DNA of 14,908 nt, taken from CAZKVJ01 sp964556225. GTDB taxonomy: Bacteria; Actinomycetota; Acidimicrobiia; Acidimicrobiales; Ilumatobacteraceae. Location: the NCBI GenBank assembly GCA_964556225.1, contig CAZKVJ010000035.1:1-14908 (forward strand). The letters are read 5' to 3'. The notes beneath the pieces are model-generated. The model made no database searches, was not told the DNA's origin, and saw nothing but the letters and a program-made list of their open reading frames with translations. A program made the translations under genes and the position numbers. The stretch's first letter is position 1. Each line of letters begins with the position of its first letter. Shown here piece by piece: positions 5,488 through 14,100 of the stretch.

Positions 5488-7103
5488 CGCTCCCCCACCT
5501 CGTCGGCGGCCAGCTGGCGCAGGCGCTTGTAGTCGACCTTGCCGTTGGGCGCCCGGCCGATGGTGTCGACGACCACCACGTGGCGCGGCGCCTTGTAGTG
5601 GGCCAGGCGCTGCTTCACGTGCGCGGCCAGCTCGTCGAGCCCCGGCGCCGGGCCGTCGGCTTCCACCACGGCGCAGATCGTCTCACCGAACCGGGCGTTG
5701 GGCACCCCCACCGCCACCGCGTCGCGCACCGCCGGATGGGTCTTGAGCGCCTCCTCCACCTCCTCGGGGAAGACCTTCTCCCCGCCGGTGTTGATGCACA
5801 CCGATCCCCGCCCGAGCAGCTTCAGCGAGCCGTCGGCCTCGACCTCGGCCCAGTCGCCCGGGATGCTCCAACGCCGATCCTCGAACACCCGGAAGGTCTG
5901 GGCGGTCTTGACCTCGTCGCCGTAGTAGCCGAGCGGGATGAAGCCACCCACGGCAACCATCCCCTGCTCGCCCGAACCGGGCTCCACCCGGCGGCCGTCC
6001 TCGGTGAACACCGCGCAGTTCGGGCCCAGCATGAACTTGGCCGTCTCTTGGGCCACGCCACCGCCCGAGACGGACGCGCCGAGGCCGACGGCCTCGCTGG
6101 AGCCGAGTGAGTCGAACAGGATGGCCTGGGGGATGTGGCGCAGCAGACCGGCCTTGTTCTCCTGGCTCCACATCACGCCCGACGACAGCAGGAACACCAC
6201 GCTGGACAGATCGAAGCGACCGGGCGCAGCGTCGAGCGCCTCGAGCATCGGGCCGGCGAAGGCCTGGCCGACGATGACGATGCCGTTGACCCGGTGCTGC
6301 TCGACCTGGGACCACAGCTCGACCGGGTCGAAGTGGCGCGACGGCAGCGTGACGACGGTCCCGGCGCCGGCGAGGGCGTTGAGACCGCTGAACATGCCCG
6401 TGCCGTGCATGAGCGGGCAGGCGATCAGCGCGACGGCTCCGGGGACCGCAGGATCGATCCGAGCGCCCAGCTCGTCCATGTCGGCGGCGGGCGGGGTGCC
6501 GAGGATCGGGCTGCCGCCGGCGCCGAGCACGTTGAACAGGTCGTCCTGGCGCCACATCACACCCTTGGGCATGCCGGTGGTGCCGCCGGTGTAGAGCAGC
6601 AGCAGGTCGTCGCCGCTGCGGCCCCACGGTGGCGTCATCCGCTCGGCGCCCGGGCCGACGACGTCCTCGTACGGCACGGCCCACGCCGGGGCCGGCGTGT
6701 CGTCGTCGTGGACCACGTACCAGCGGCGCACCTTCGCCAGTCGGTCGCGGACGCCCTCGAGCAGCGGGGTGAACGACGAGTGGAACACCACCGCCTCGGC
6801 GTCCGCGTTGTCGAACAGGTAGACGATCTCCTCCGGGCCGTACCGGTAGTTGGTGTTCACCGGCACCATCCCGGCCTTGAACGCTGCCGTCATGACCTCG
6901 AGGTACTCGAGGCCGTTGTGCAGGTAGCAGGCGACCTTGGACTGCTGCGTGAGCCCCGCCGCCACGAGGTCGGCGGCCAGCGCGTTCGTTCGCCGGTCGA
7001 GCTGGGCCCACGTCTGGGTCCGCTCACCCTGGATCTGAGCGATGCGATCCGGCACGCGATCGGCCACGGCCTCGTAGATGTCGGCGAAGTTCCAGGCGGT
7101 CAT
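5484..7103 (-). CDS. Acyl-CoA synthetase (AMP-forming, FadD19-like clade)
   Basis: This 539-residue ANL-superfamily enzyme activates a carboxylic acid through an acyl-adenylate and transfers it to CoA. Motifs in order: P-loop YTGGTTGMPKG (171-181), CPLMHGTG (229-236), GSSEAVG (334-340), IPGDW with the ribose-binding Asp (414-418), hinge GRGSVCINTGGEKVFPEEVE (431-450), and the C-terminal catalytic Lys in NGKVDYK (520-526). The hinge and TGGTTGMPKGVMWR strings resemble the mycobacterial FadD19/FadD17 group, which handles sterol side chains and other bulky acids, but the substrate is inferred. The ATG start at 7103 has AGGGGAAG on the minus strand (7117-7110) six bases upstream. It is first in a two-gene operon with the lyase, and divergent from the saccharopine-dehydrogenase-like gene under a palindrome-rich control region. 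Confidence 0.95.
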   Translation of the reverse strand: MTAWNFADIYEAVADRVPDRIAQIQGERTQTWAQLDRRTNALAADLVAAGLTQQSKVACYLHNGLEYLEVMTAAFKAGMVPVNTNYRYGPEEIVYLFDNADAEAVVFHSSFTPLLEGVRDRLAKVRRWYVVHDDDTPAPAWAVPYEDVVGPGAERMTPPWGRSGDDLLLLYTGGTTGMPKGVMWRQDDLFNVLGAGGSPILGTPPAADMDELGARIDPAVPGAVALIACPLMHGTGMFSGLNALAGAGTVVTLPSRHFDPVELWSQVEQHRVNGIVIVGQAFAGPMLEALDAAPGRFDLSSVVFLLSSGVMWSQENKAGLLRHIPQAILFDSLGSSEAVGLGASVSGGGVAQETAKFMLGPNCAVFTEDGRRVEPGSGEQGMVAVGGFIPLGYYGDEVKTAQTFRVFEDRRWSIPGDWAEVEADGSLKLLGRGSVCINTGGEKVFPEEVEEALKTHPAVRDAVAVGVPNARFGETICAVVEADGPAPGLDELAAHVKQRLAHYKAPRHVVVVDTIGRAPNGKVDYKRLRQLAADEVGER

Positions 7104-7186
7104 GCGTCGCTTCCCCTCTGCGGTGGTCCCGGGACCGTGCGACGGTAGCCAAGGGATGTGTCGCGCGTCGCAGCGAAGCGGCGGCA

Positions 7187-7202
7187 CTGATCGGACCATC
7201 AG
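7187..7202. promoter_or_regulatory. Operator-like palindrome 1
   Basis: CTGAT-CGGACC-ATCAG: 5-bp perfect arms around a 6-base centre. It has the same outer arms (CTGA/TCAG) as the two sites that follow. Confidence 0.5.
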
Positions 7203-7207
7203 GACTG

Positions 7208-7221
7208 CCTGACGGGTCAGG
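7208..7221. promoter_or_regulatory. Operator-like palindrome 2
   Basis: CCTGAC-GG-GTCAGG: a 6-bp perfect dyad with a 2-base centre, the most compact of the three sites. Its size fits a TetR- or GntR-type dimer, and both kinds commonly control acyl-CoA genes, but no regulator gene lies in the window. Confidence 0.55.
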
Positions 7222-7225
7222 TGTG

Positions 7226-7241
7226 CTGACTGGTGGATCAG
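7226..7241. promoter_or_regulatory. Operator-like palindrome 3, overlapping the -35 region
   Basis: CTGAC-TGGTGG-ATCAG: 16 bases like site 1, with four paired outer bases per arm and one inner mismatch. It overlaps CTGACT (7226-7231), the best -35 candidate for the oxidoreductase promoter, so a bound repressor would block it. Confidence 0.45.
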
Positions 7242-7250
7242 TTGCCGTGG

Positions 7251-7256
7251 TAGGGT
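7251..7256 (+). promoter_or_regulatory. -10 box for a probable leaderless mRNA
   Basis: TAGGGT (TANNNT) ends six bases before the ATG at 7263, putting the transcription start at or next to the A of the start codon. Leaderless mRNAs with this spacing are common in actinobacteria. The spacer back to CTGACT is 19 bases, long for a sigma-70-type promoter. GGTGAG before the ATG is only a weak Shine-Dalgarno. Confidence 0.5.
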
Positions 7257-7262
7257 GGTGAG

Positions 7263-8483
7263 ATGCGAGTGCTCCTCATCGGTGCCGGCGGCGTCGGATC
7301 CGCCATCGCGTCGATCGCCGCCGGGCGCGACTTCTTCGAGCAGATGACCATCGCCGACGTCGACGCCGGCCGCTCCGGCCGGGCCGCCGCCCGCACTGGC
7401 GACCCGCGCATCCAGGCCACCAGGGTCGACGCCAGCAACCGCCACGACATCGAGGCGCTGATCCGCCACTGCCGCGCCGACGTCGTGGTCAATGCATGCG
7501 ATCCCCGCCTGAACCCCCCGATCTTCGACGCCGCCCTCGCCGCCCGCGTCCACTACCTCGACATGGCGATGCACATGTCGGTCCCCCACCCGAGCGACCC
7601 GTACCACCAGTGCGGCATCAAGCTCGGCGACGCCCAGCTGGACCTCGCCCCCCAGTGGGTCGAGCAGGGTCGCCTGGCGCTCGTCGGCATGGGCGTCGAA
7701 CCGGGCCTGTCGGACGTGTTCGCCCGCTACGCCGCTGACCACCTGTTCAGCCGGATCGACGAGATCGGCGTGCGCGACGGCGGCGACCTGGTCATCGACG
7801 GGCAGGGCTTCGCCCCCACCTTCTCGATCTGGACCACCATCGAGGAGTGCCTCAACCCGCCGCTCGTCTACGAGCGCGAGCGGGGCTGGTTCACCACCGA
7901 GCCGTTCAGCGAGCCCGAGGTGTTCCGCTTCCCCGACGGCATCGGCCCGCTCAGCTGCGTCAACGTCGAGCACGAGGAGGTCATCCTCATGCCGCGCTGG
8001 CTCGACGTCGGCCGGGTGACGTTCAAGTACGGCCTCGGCGACGAGTTCATCGACGTGCTCAAGACCCTCCACAAGCTGGGGCTCGACTCGACCCGCCCGG
8101 TCGATGTCCGGGGGGCGCAGGTGGCCCCCCGAGACCTGGTGGCGGCGATCGTGCCGAACCCGGCCGAGCTCGGCGACCGCATGCACGGGCGCACCTGTGC
8201 CGGCACCTGGGTGCGCGGCCTCGACCTCGACGGCCAGCCACGTGAGGTCTACCTGTACCACGTGGTCGACAACGAGTGGTCCATGTCCACGTCCGGCCAC
8301 CAGGCGGTGGTGTGGCAGACGGCGCTCAACCCGGTGATCGCGCTCGAGCTGCTCGCAGCCGGCGAGTGGACCGGCGTGGGTGTGCTCGGGCCGGAGGCGT
8401 TCCCCAGCGAAGCGTTCCTCGCCCTGATGAGCGAGCACGGCCAGCGCTGGGAGATCGAGGACCGCACCCCCTCGATGGCCTGA
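7263..8483 (+). CDS. Saccharopine dehydrogenase-family oxidoreductase
   Basis: This 406-residue protein has an N-terminal Rossmann fold opening with MRVLLIGAGGVGSAIA (GxGGxG at 7-12), an acidic residue after the second strand (IADVDAGRSGRA) for the cofactor ribose, and VVNACDPRLNPPIFDAALAARVHYLDMAM, typical of the saccharopine dehydrogenase/carboxynorspermidine dehydrogenase superfamily. The second half has the mixed alpha/beta substrate domain, with LVGMGVEPGLSDVFARYAADHLF at about 140-162, the usual G-x-x-PG junction. Members act on opines (saccharopine, carboxynorspermidine) in lysine or polyamine metabolism, and many actinobacterial paralogues are unassigned. Neither spermidine nor lysine genes are adjacent, so I leave the substrate open. 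It ends 15 bases from the convergent GNAT-synthetase gene. Confidence 0.88.
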   Translation: MRVLLIGAGGVGSAIASIAAGRDFFEQMTIADVDAGRSGRAAARTGDPRIQATRVDASNRHDIEALIRHCRADVVVNACDPRLNPPIFDAALAARVHYLDMAMHMSVPHPSDPYHQCGIKLGDAQLDLAPQWVEQGRLALVGMGVEPGLSDVFARYAADHLFSRIDEIGVRDGGDLVIDGQGFAPTFSIWTTIEECLNPPLVYERERGWFTTEPFSEPEVFRFPDGIGPLSCVNVEHEEVILMPRWLDVGRVTFKYGLGDEFIDVLKTLHKLGLDSTRPVDVRGAQVAPRDLVAAIVPNPAELGDRMHGRTCAGTWVRGLDLDGQPREVYLYHVVDNEWSMSTSGHQAVVWQTALNPVIALELLAAGEWTGVGVLGPEAFPSEAFLALMSEHGQRWEIEDRTPSMA

Positions 8484-8498
8484 GGCGCCCGCAGCGCG

Positions 8499-11132
8499 TC
8501 AGAGCTGGCGGCGGGGCAGGTCGACGTCGGCGGCCGCCACTGGGCGGACGTGCACCACGGGGTCGGTCACCCATGCGCCGGCCTCGGACACGATCACCGG
8601 GTTCAGCTCGACGCGGTCGACCTCGTGGTGCTGGTCGGCCAGGTGTGACATCCGGACGACGGCGTCGACCAGGGCCGCCGGATCGATGGCCAGACGGTGC
8701 AGCGCGTCGGCCGCCCGCGACGACGCGACCAGGTCGGCCGCTGCACGCGGGCCGAACGGGGCCAGGCGCAGATGGCGGTCGCCGATCGCCGCGGCATGCA
8801 CCCCTCCGAGGCCGACCGAGACCACCGGACCGAGCGACGGGTCGACCTCGATCGCCAAGCGGACCTCCACCCCGGAGGGGACCATGGCCTGCACCATCGC
8901 CTCGGCGAGCGCGGTGTCGCCCAAGGCCTCGACGAGGGCGTGCCAGGCGGCCACCACCTCGGCGCGGCTGTGCAGGTCGAGCACGATCCCCCCGGTGGTG
9001 CCCCGCCCGCGCCGGGGGGCGCCCAGGGCCTTCAGCGCCACCGGGTAGCCGATCTCGTCCGCACCGTCGAGGGCGGCGTCGAGGGACGTGACCGCCCTGG
9101 ACTCGGCCACCGACAGGCCGTGCGCGCGCAGCAGGGTCTGCGTGTCCGCCAGGTTGACGAGCGTTCCTTCCGGTCGGGCCAGCAGCGCGCGATCGATCAC
9201 CGCGGTCGCGGTCTCGAGGTCCGAGGCGGGGGGTTCGGCAACGTCGGCCTCGACCGACGCCCGCCACTCGGCCAGTGACACCGCCCGCGCGAGCACGGCC
9301 GCCGCCGGCTCCGGGAAGTCGAACGCGGGCACCGCCGACCCGGGCACGACCGGGCCCTCGTGGCCGCCGAGCATCACGGCCAGGACGGGCACGTCGGCGT
9401 CGCGGCTGACCTCGTCGATCACCGCGGCCGGCCCGTCGATCGCCTGGGGCACCGGCGGGGCATGGATCACCACGACTGCGTCGACACCCGGGTCGGCCAG
9501 CAGCACGGTGAGCGCCTGGCGGTAGTCCGCCGGCACGGCCCGCCAGGTGAGGTCGACCATGCCCGGCAGCCGCCGGGCGTGCAGCGGACCGGCGTCGAGC
9601 TCGGCCCATGCGGACCCCGACAGCTCCACCGGCTCGAGGCCGGCTCGCCGCAGCGCATCGATGGCGAGGGTGGCCGGATCGCGGGCGTTGGTGAGCACCG
9701 CCACCCGGCGGCCGCGCGGCAGCGGCTGATGGGCCAGGACCCGGGCGGTGTCGAGCAGCTCTCGCACCGTGCGCACCGGGATGACGCCCGCCTGCTCGTA
9801 GAGGCCCTCGACCGCCTCGCTGTGAGCCGCCGGGCCGCCGCGCACGGCGATGACCGCCTTCGTGCGGGCCACCCGGCGGGCGATGCGGGCGAACTTCAGC
9901 GGGTTCCCGAACGACTCGGTGTACATGGCCACGACCCGGGTGACGTGGTCGTCCTCGACGTACTGCAGCAGGTCGTTGCCGCTCACGTCCGCCTTGTCCC
10001 CCAACGACACGAACGTCGAGATGCCCAGGCCCAGACGGCGGGCGTGGTCGATGACCGCAGCACCGAGCGGTCCGCTCTGCAGCGAGACCGCCACGTGGCC
10101 GGCGGGCACGGCCGGCGCGCCGCGGACGTAGGCGAGGTGGGCGTGCAGCGGAGCGTCGCCGGTGACGAGCACGCCCATGCTCCCCGGTCCGATGAGACGC
10201 ATGCCGTTGCGGCGGGCGAACGCCACGATCTCGGCCACGTCGAGCGGTGGGTCGGCGGTGCTGACATCGGTGATGACCACCAGGCCCCGCACCCGCTTCG
10301 CAGCGCACGAGCGCACCACGTCGTGGAGCGCGCCTGGCGGCACCGCCACCACGGCGAGGTCGACCGGTCCCTCGATCGCGGTGACGTCGGGAGCGCACGC
10401 CACGTTGGCGACGTGCGCCTGGTGCGGGTTCACGGGGTAGAGCGGGCCGGGGTAGCCGCTGCCGAGGAGGTTGCGGAACACCGCCCAGCCGGGGCTGCCC
10501 ACCACGTCGCTGGCACCGATGACGGCGATCGCCCGAGGGAACAGGACTCGGGACAGCGACCGGGCATCGGCCGCCTGCTCGCGCCGCTCGATCGCGTCGA
10601 GCAGGTGGGGCGTGGCCTCCAGCGGGAACTCCACGTCGACGACGCCGCTGTCGAAGGCGCGCTGCACGGGGAACCCGGCCCGCATGAACACCCGCAGCAT
10701 GGAGCGGTTGTCCGCCAGCACCTCGGCGGTGAAGCGCGAGATCCCGTGCTCGCGGGCCACGACCGCCAGCAGCTCGAGCAGCACCGTGGCGAGGCCTCGG
10801 CCCCGGTGGGAGTCGTCGACGAAGAAGGCGACCTCGGCATCCGTGCGCCCGGGCCAGCGCTCGTAGCTGGCGATGCCGATCAGCTCGTCGCGCTCGAACG
10901 CGACGAGCGCCGCCCGGTCGATCATGTCGACGTTGACGATGCGGTCGAGCTCGGCGTCGGACAGGCGCGGCCGGGCGGAGAAGTACCGGTAGTACACGCT
11001 GTCGGGAGACTGGCGCTCGTGGAACTCGCGGTACGCGTCGCGGTCGTCCGGTTGGATCGGGCGAACGTGGACGGGCCCGCCGTCGGCCAGCACGACATCG
11101 CCGGACCAGGTGGTGGGCACCTTGTTCGGCAT
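8499..11132 (-). CDS. GNAT acetyltransferase fused to NDP-forming acyl-CoA synthetase (Pat-type)
   Basis: 877 residues. The GNAT domain (about 20-170) has the acetyl-CoA loop HRGRGLATVLLE (109-120) and ENR-like ADNRSMLRVFMRAGF (140-154). Then come the CoA-binding domain (about 195-330, VIGASDVVGSPGW), the succinyl-CoA-ligase-like domains (about 345-600, LQSGPLG, SLGDKADVSGNDLL, VLTNARDPATLA) and an ATP-grasp domain (about 650-877, YPVALKALG, VELNPVIV). GNAT-first order is that of the actinobacterial Pat enzymes, which acetylate and so inactivate acyl-CoA synthetases. The synthetase half looks inactive: the loop that should carry the phospho-His (SHTGALAG) is shortened to GGPAAHSEA (432-440), and the ATP-grasp LHKSDVGGV element reads RRGRGTTGGIV (707-717). 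It may only sense acyl-CoA. It lies 9 bases after the mannosidase stop. Confidence 0.92.
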   Translation of the reverse strand: MPNKVPTTWSGDVVLADGGPVHVRPIQPDDRDAYREFHERQSPDSVYYRYFSARPRLSDAELDRIVNVDMIDRAALVAFERDELIGIASYERWPGRTDAEVAFFVDDSHRGRGLATVLLELLAVVAREHGISRFTAEVLADNRSMLRVFMRAGFPVQRAFDSGVVDVEFPLEATPHLLDAIERREQAADARSLSRVLFPRAIAVIGASDVVGSPGWAVFRNLLGSGYPGPLYPVNPHQAHVANVACAPDVTAIEGPVDLAVVAVPPGALHDVVRSCAAKRVRGLVVITDVSTADPPLDVAEIVAFARRNGMRLIGPGSMGVLVTGDAPLHAHLAYVRGAPAVPAGHVAVSLQSGPLGAAVIDHARRLGLGISTFVSLGDKADVSGNDLLQYVEDDHVTRVVAMYTESFGNPLKFARIARRVARTKAVIAVRGGPAAHSEAVEGLYEQAGVIPVRTVRELLDTARVLAHQPLPRGRRVAVLTNARDPATLAIDALRRAGLEPVELSGSAWAELDAGPLHARRLPGMVDLTWRAVPADYRQALTVLLADPGVDAVVVIHAPPVPQAIDGPAAVIDEVSRDADVPVLAVMLGGHEGPVVPGSAVPAFDFPEPAAAVLARAVSLAEWRASVEADVAEPPASDLETATAVIDRALLARPEGTLVNLADTQTLLRAHGLSVAESRAVTSLDAALDGADEIGYPVALKALGAPRRGRGTTGGIVLDLHSRAEVVAAWHALVEALGDTALAEAMVQAMVPSGVEVRLAIEVDPSLGPVVSVGLGGVHAAAIGDRHLRLAPFGPRAAADLVASSRAADALHRLAIDPAALVDAVVRMSHLADQHHEVDRVELNPVIVSEAGAWVTDPVVHVRPVAAADVDLPRRQL

Positions 11133-11141
11133 GAGGGCAAC

Positions 11142-14100
11142 CTATCGGGCGGATCGGACGCGGACCGTGACGACCTCGAAGGGCCGCAGGGCCAGCTGGA
11201 TGGCGCCGCCGGCCAGGACCAGCTCGGCGTGCGGCTGCTCGAGCAGGTCGCACGAGAACGCCGCAGCTGCGGGCGGCCCGGCGACGTGCAGTGAACCGGC
11301 GGTGCGCCCGCCGCTCGACTCCCACAGGCGCACCACCAGATCGCCGGAGCCGTCGTCGGCCCGCTTGACCGCCTCGACGACGACACCGGCGAGGTCGTGC
11401 GTCACGACCGGCTCCCAGACCACACCCCCGGCGACGAGGCGGACCGGATGGCCCATCCGGTGGGCTTCGGCCTCGAGCTGGCCGCCGGCCACGGGATCGT
11501 CGCCCGGGCGGATCGCGTACTCGAGGCGGTGCCGGCCCCGGTCGCACGTGGGGTCCGGATAGCGCGGCGAGCGCAGCAGCGTCATCCGCAGCGCCGCGCC
11601 GCGCACGTCGTAGCCGTGCGGGCCAGCCGCCAGCAGCGCCACCCCGAAGCCGTGTTCACCGGCGTGGACGTAGCGGTGGGCCACCACCTCGAAGCGCGCG
11701 GCGTCCCACGACGTGTTCTCGTGACGGGGGCGCGAGACGTGACCGAGTTGGACCCCGCACGTGACCTCGCGGGCGAGCACGTCGACGGGGACGACGACCT
11801 GGAGGCGGCGCTCGGACTCCTGCCAGTCGACGTCCACGGCCAGGTCCACGCGGGTGGCCCCTGCGCGCAGGACGATCTCCTGCGTGAAGCTCGACCGGCC
11901 CCACCGTCGATCGACGCGCAGGACGGCGACGAGCGGCCCGGCGGCCACCACCTGGGCGCACTCCACGGTGTCGAGTGGGAGACCGGGGCCACGGGTGTCC
12001 GGCTCGTCGATGTCCCACGCGTCGTACTCGGCGGGCTGGTCCTGGCGGACCACGAGCCGGTTGGCCGGCTGGCCGGGCGGGAGGGACTCCCGGCCGGTGG
12101 GCACGTGGACGAGCGAGGTGAGGGTGCCGGTGCCGTCCCAGGCGACGAACAGCGTCCCGTTGTCGAACGATCCGGCCTCACCGTCGAGATCCACCTGCAC
12201 GGCGGGATGGGAGAGCTGACCACCCTCGCCCGGCTCGAAGCGCAGCACCTCGGTGCCGAGGGCGGGCACGCACACCGCCAGGGCCAGGCGGCCGTCGGGG
12301 AGGCGCTGCACGGTACGGCGGGCACCATCGGTGTCGACAGCGACGAGCGGGCCGTCGGGCAGCGGGACTGGGCTCGCCACGATGACGACCTCGTCCACCG
12401 GGAACGGTGCCGGGTTCGCCACCGTGACCTCGGTCGACGGCCCGTGACGGTCCGGCCCGGCGAACGCGCCGGCGACCAGTCCCTCGGCGGCCACGGCCAC
12501 CTCGGCGTGCACGGCCTCGGCATCGCGGTGGGCCCAGGCGATGGCACTGCCGGGGAGGATGTCGTGGAACTGCTGGACGAGCACCCGGCGCCAAAGCTCC
12601 TCGAGGTGCTCGCCCGGCCAGGTGCCGGCCGTGGCGCTCCACAGCTCGGCCTCGCGCAGCAGGCGCTCGCAGGCGAGGTTGCCCTGCTTGGTGGCGACCT
12701 GGCTGGTGTACGTGCCTCGATGCTTCTCCAGGTACATCTCGCCCACCCACACCGGGGCACGCTCGCCGCTGTCGGCCATCGCCTCGCGGAAGAACCCGTC
12801 CACGGTGCCGATCGTGGTCGGGGGCACCGCCTGGGTGTCACCGAGCAGGCGCACCCGCTCCACCATCGTCGCCGTGGGACCACCGCCGCCGTCGCCGTGG
12901 CCGAAGCACACGAGCGACACCGACGCCCGACCGTGGTCGGCGAAGCGGCGGGCGGCGTAGCGCAGCTGGGCAGGCGTGTTCAGCGCGTTGTAGGTGTCGA
13001 CGGGGCTGAAGTGCGTGAACACCCTGGTGCCGTCGAGGCCCTCCCACCAGAACGTGTGGTGGGGGAACCGGTTGGTCTCGTTCCACGACAGCTTCTGGGT
13101 GAAGAACCAGTCGCAGCCGGCCGCCGCGAGCAGCTGCGGCAGCGTGGCGGGGTAGCCGAAGTCGTCGGGCAGGAAGGCGCCGGGGCACGGCCGGCCGAAC
13201 CAGCGGGTGAACGCCCGCTGCCCGTGGACGAGCTGACGTACCAGGGACTCGCCGCCCGTCAGGTTGAGGTCGGCCTCGACCCACATCCCGCCCACCGGCT
13301 CCCAGCGGCCGTCCGCCACCAGCTCGCGCACCCGCGCGAACAGCGCGGGCTGGTCCGCCTCCACCCAGGCATAGTGCTGGGCCTGGGAGTGGGCGAAACG
13401 GTGCTCGGGGAAGCGCTCGAGCAGGTCGACGGCGTTGGCGAACGTCCGAACCGCCTTGCGGCGGGCCTCCCGGACCGGCCAGAGCCACGCCGTGTCGAGG
13501 TGCGCATGGCCGACGGCGACGATCCGGTGCGAGCCGGGTGCCGATGGGACCGCGAAGATCGGCGCGAGCGCAGCGCGGGCGGCGGGCGCGCTGGCGACGA
13601 CGTCGTCGAGGTCCAGTGCACCGAGGGCGTCATCGATGGCGAGCGCCAACCGGGGCCGGAGCGGGTCGTCGACGGCGAGATCGAGCAGCAGGTCGAGCGC
13701 GGCGTGCAGCTCCACGGCCAGTCCGTGCACCTCGTCGTTCCACACCGCCAGGTCTGCGTGGCGCAGCACGTAGCAGGGCGAGGCCGGGGCGGTCGCCCGG
13801 TCGCCCATCACCGTCGGGCGGTACTGCGTGTCCGTCGGGTCGTCCGACATGATCGGGGTGGCCGCCGCCTCCAGCAGCAGGTGCACGGCCTCTCCCCGGG
13901 CTGCCGGACGCTCCAGCACGACCGTGCGCCGGTCCGGCTGCACGGCGTGACGCAGGACGCCGTCCCGGTAGACGAGGCCCTCGGCCTGGAAGCCGTCGGA
14001 GCGCCCGCTGAAGCCGAGGTCGATGGCCGCGACCACCGTGGCCCCGGCCCACGCGTCGGGGATGCGGCCGTCGAGGCGGAACCAGGTCGTGGTCCACGCT

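Larger units (their letters stand above)
7104..7262. promoter_or_regulatory. Divergent control region of the acyl-CoA synthetase and the oxidoreductase
   Basis: 159 bases between divergent starts. The synthetase-proximal part holds the perfect 12-bp palindrome GGTCCCGGGACC (7125-7136), probably in its 5' UTR. The oxidoreductase-proximal part holds three operator-like palindromes (listed separately) and a -10 box. I could not define a convincing promoter for the synthetase strand; TACCGT on the minus strand (7146-7141) is a weak candidate -10. Confidence 0.6.

Noticed and set aside
8326..11547. A minus-strand frame of 1073 codons overlapping the GNAT-synthetase gene in another frame
   Set aside because: Low-complexity Arg/Pro/Gly composition without motifs; the 877-residue frame carries recognisable domains throughout.
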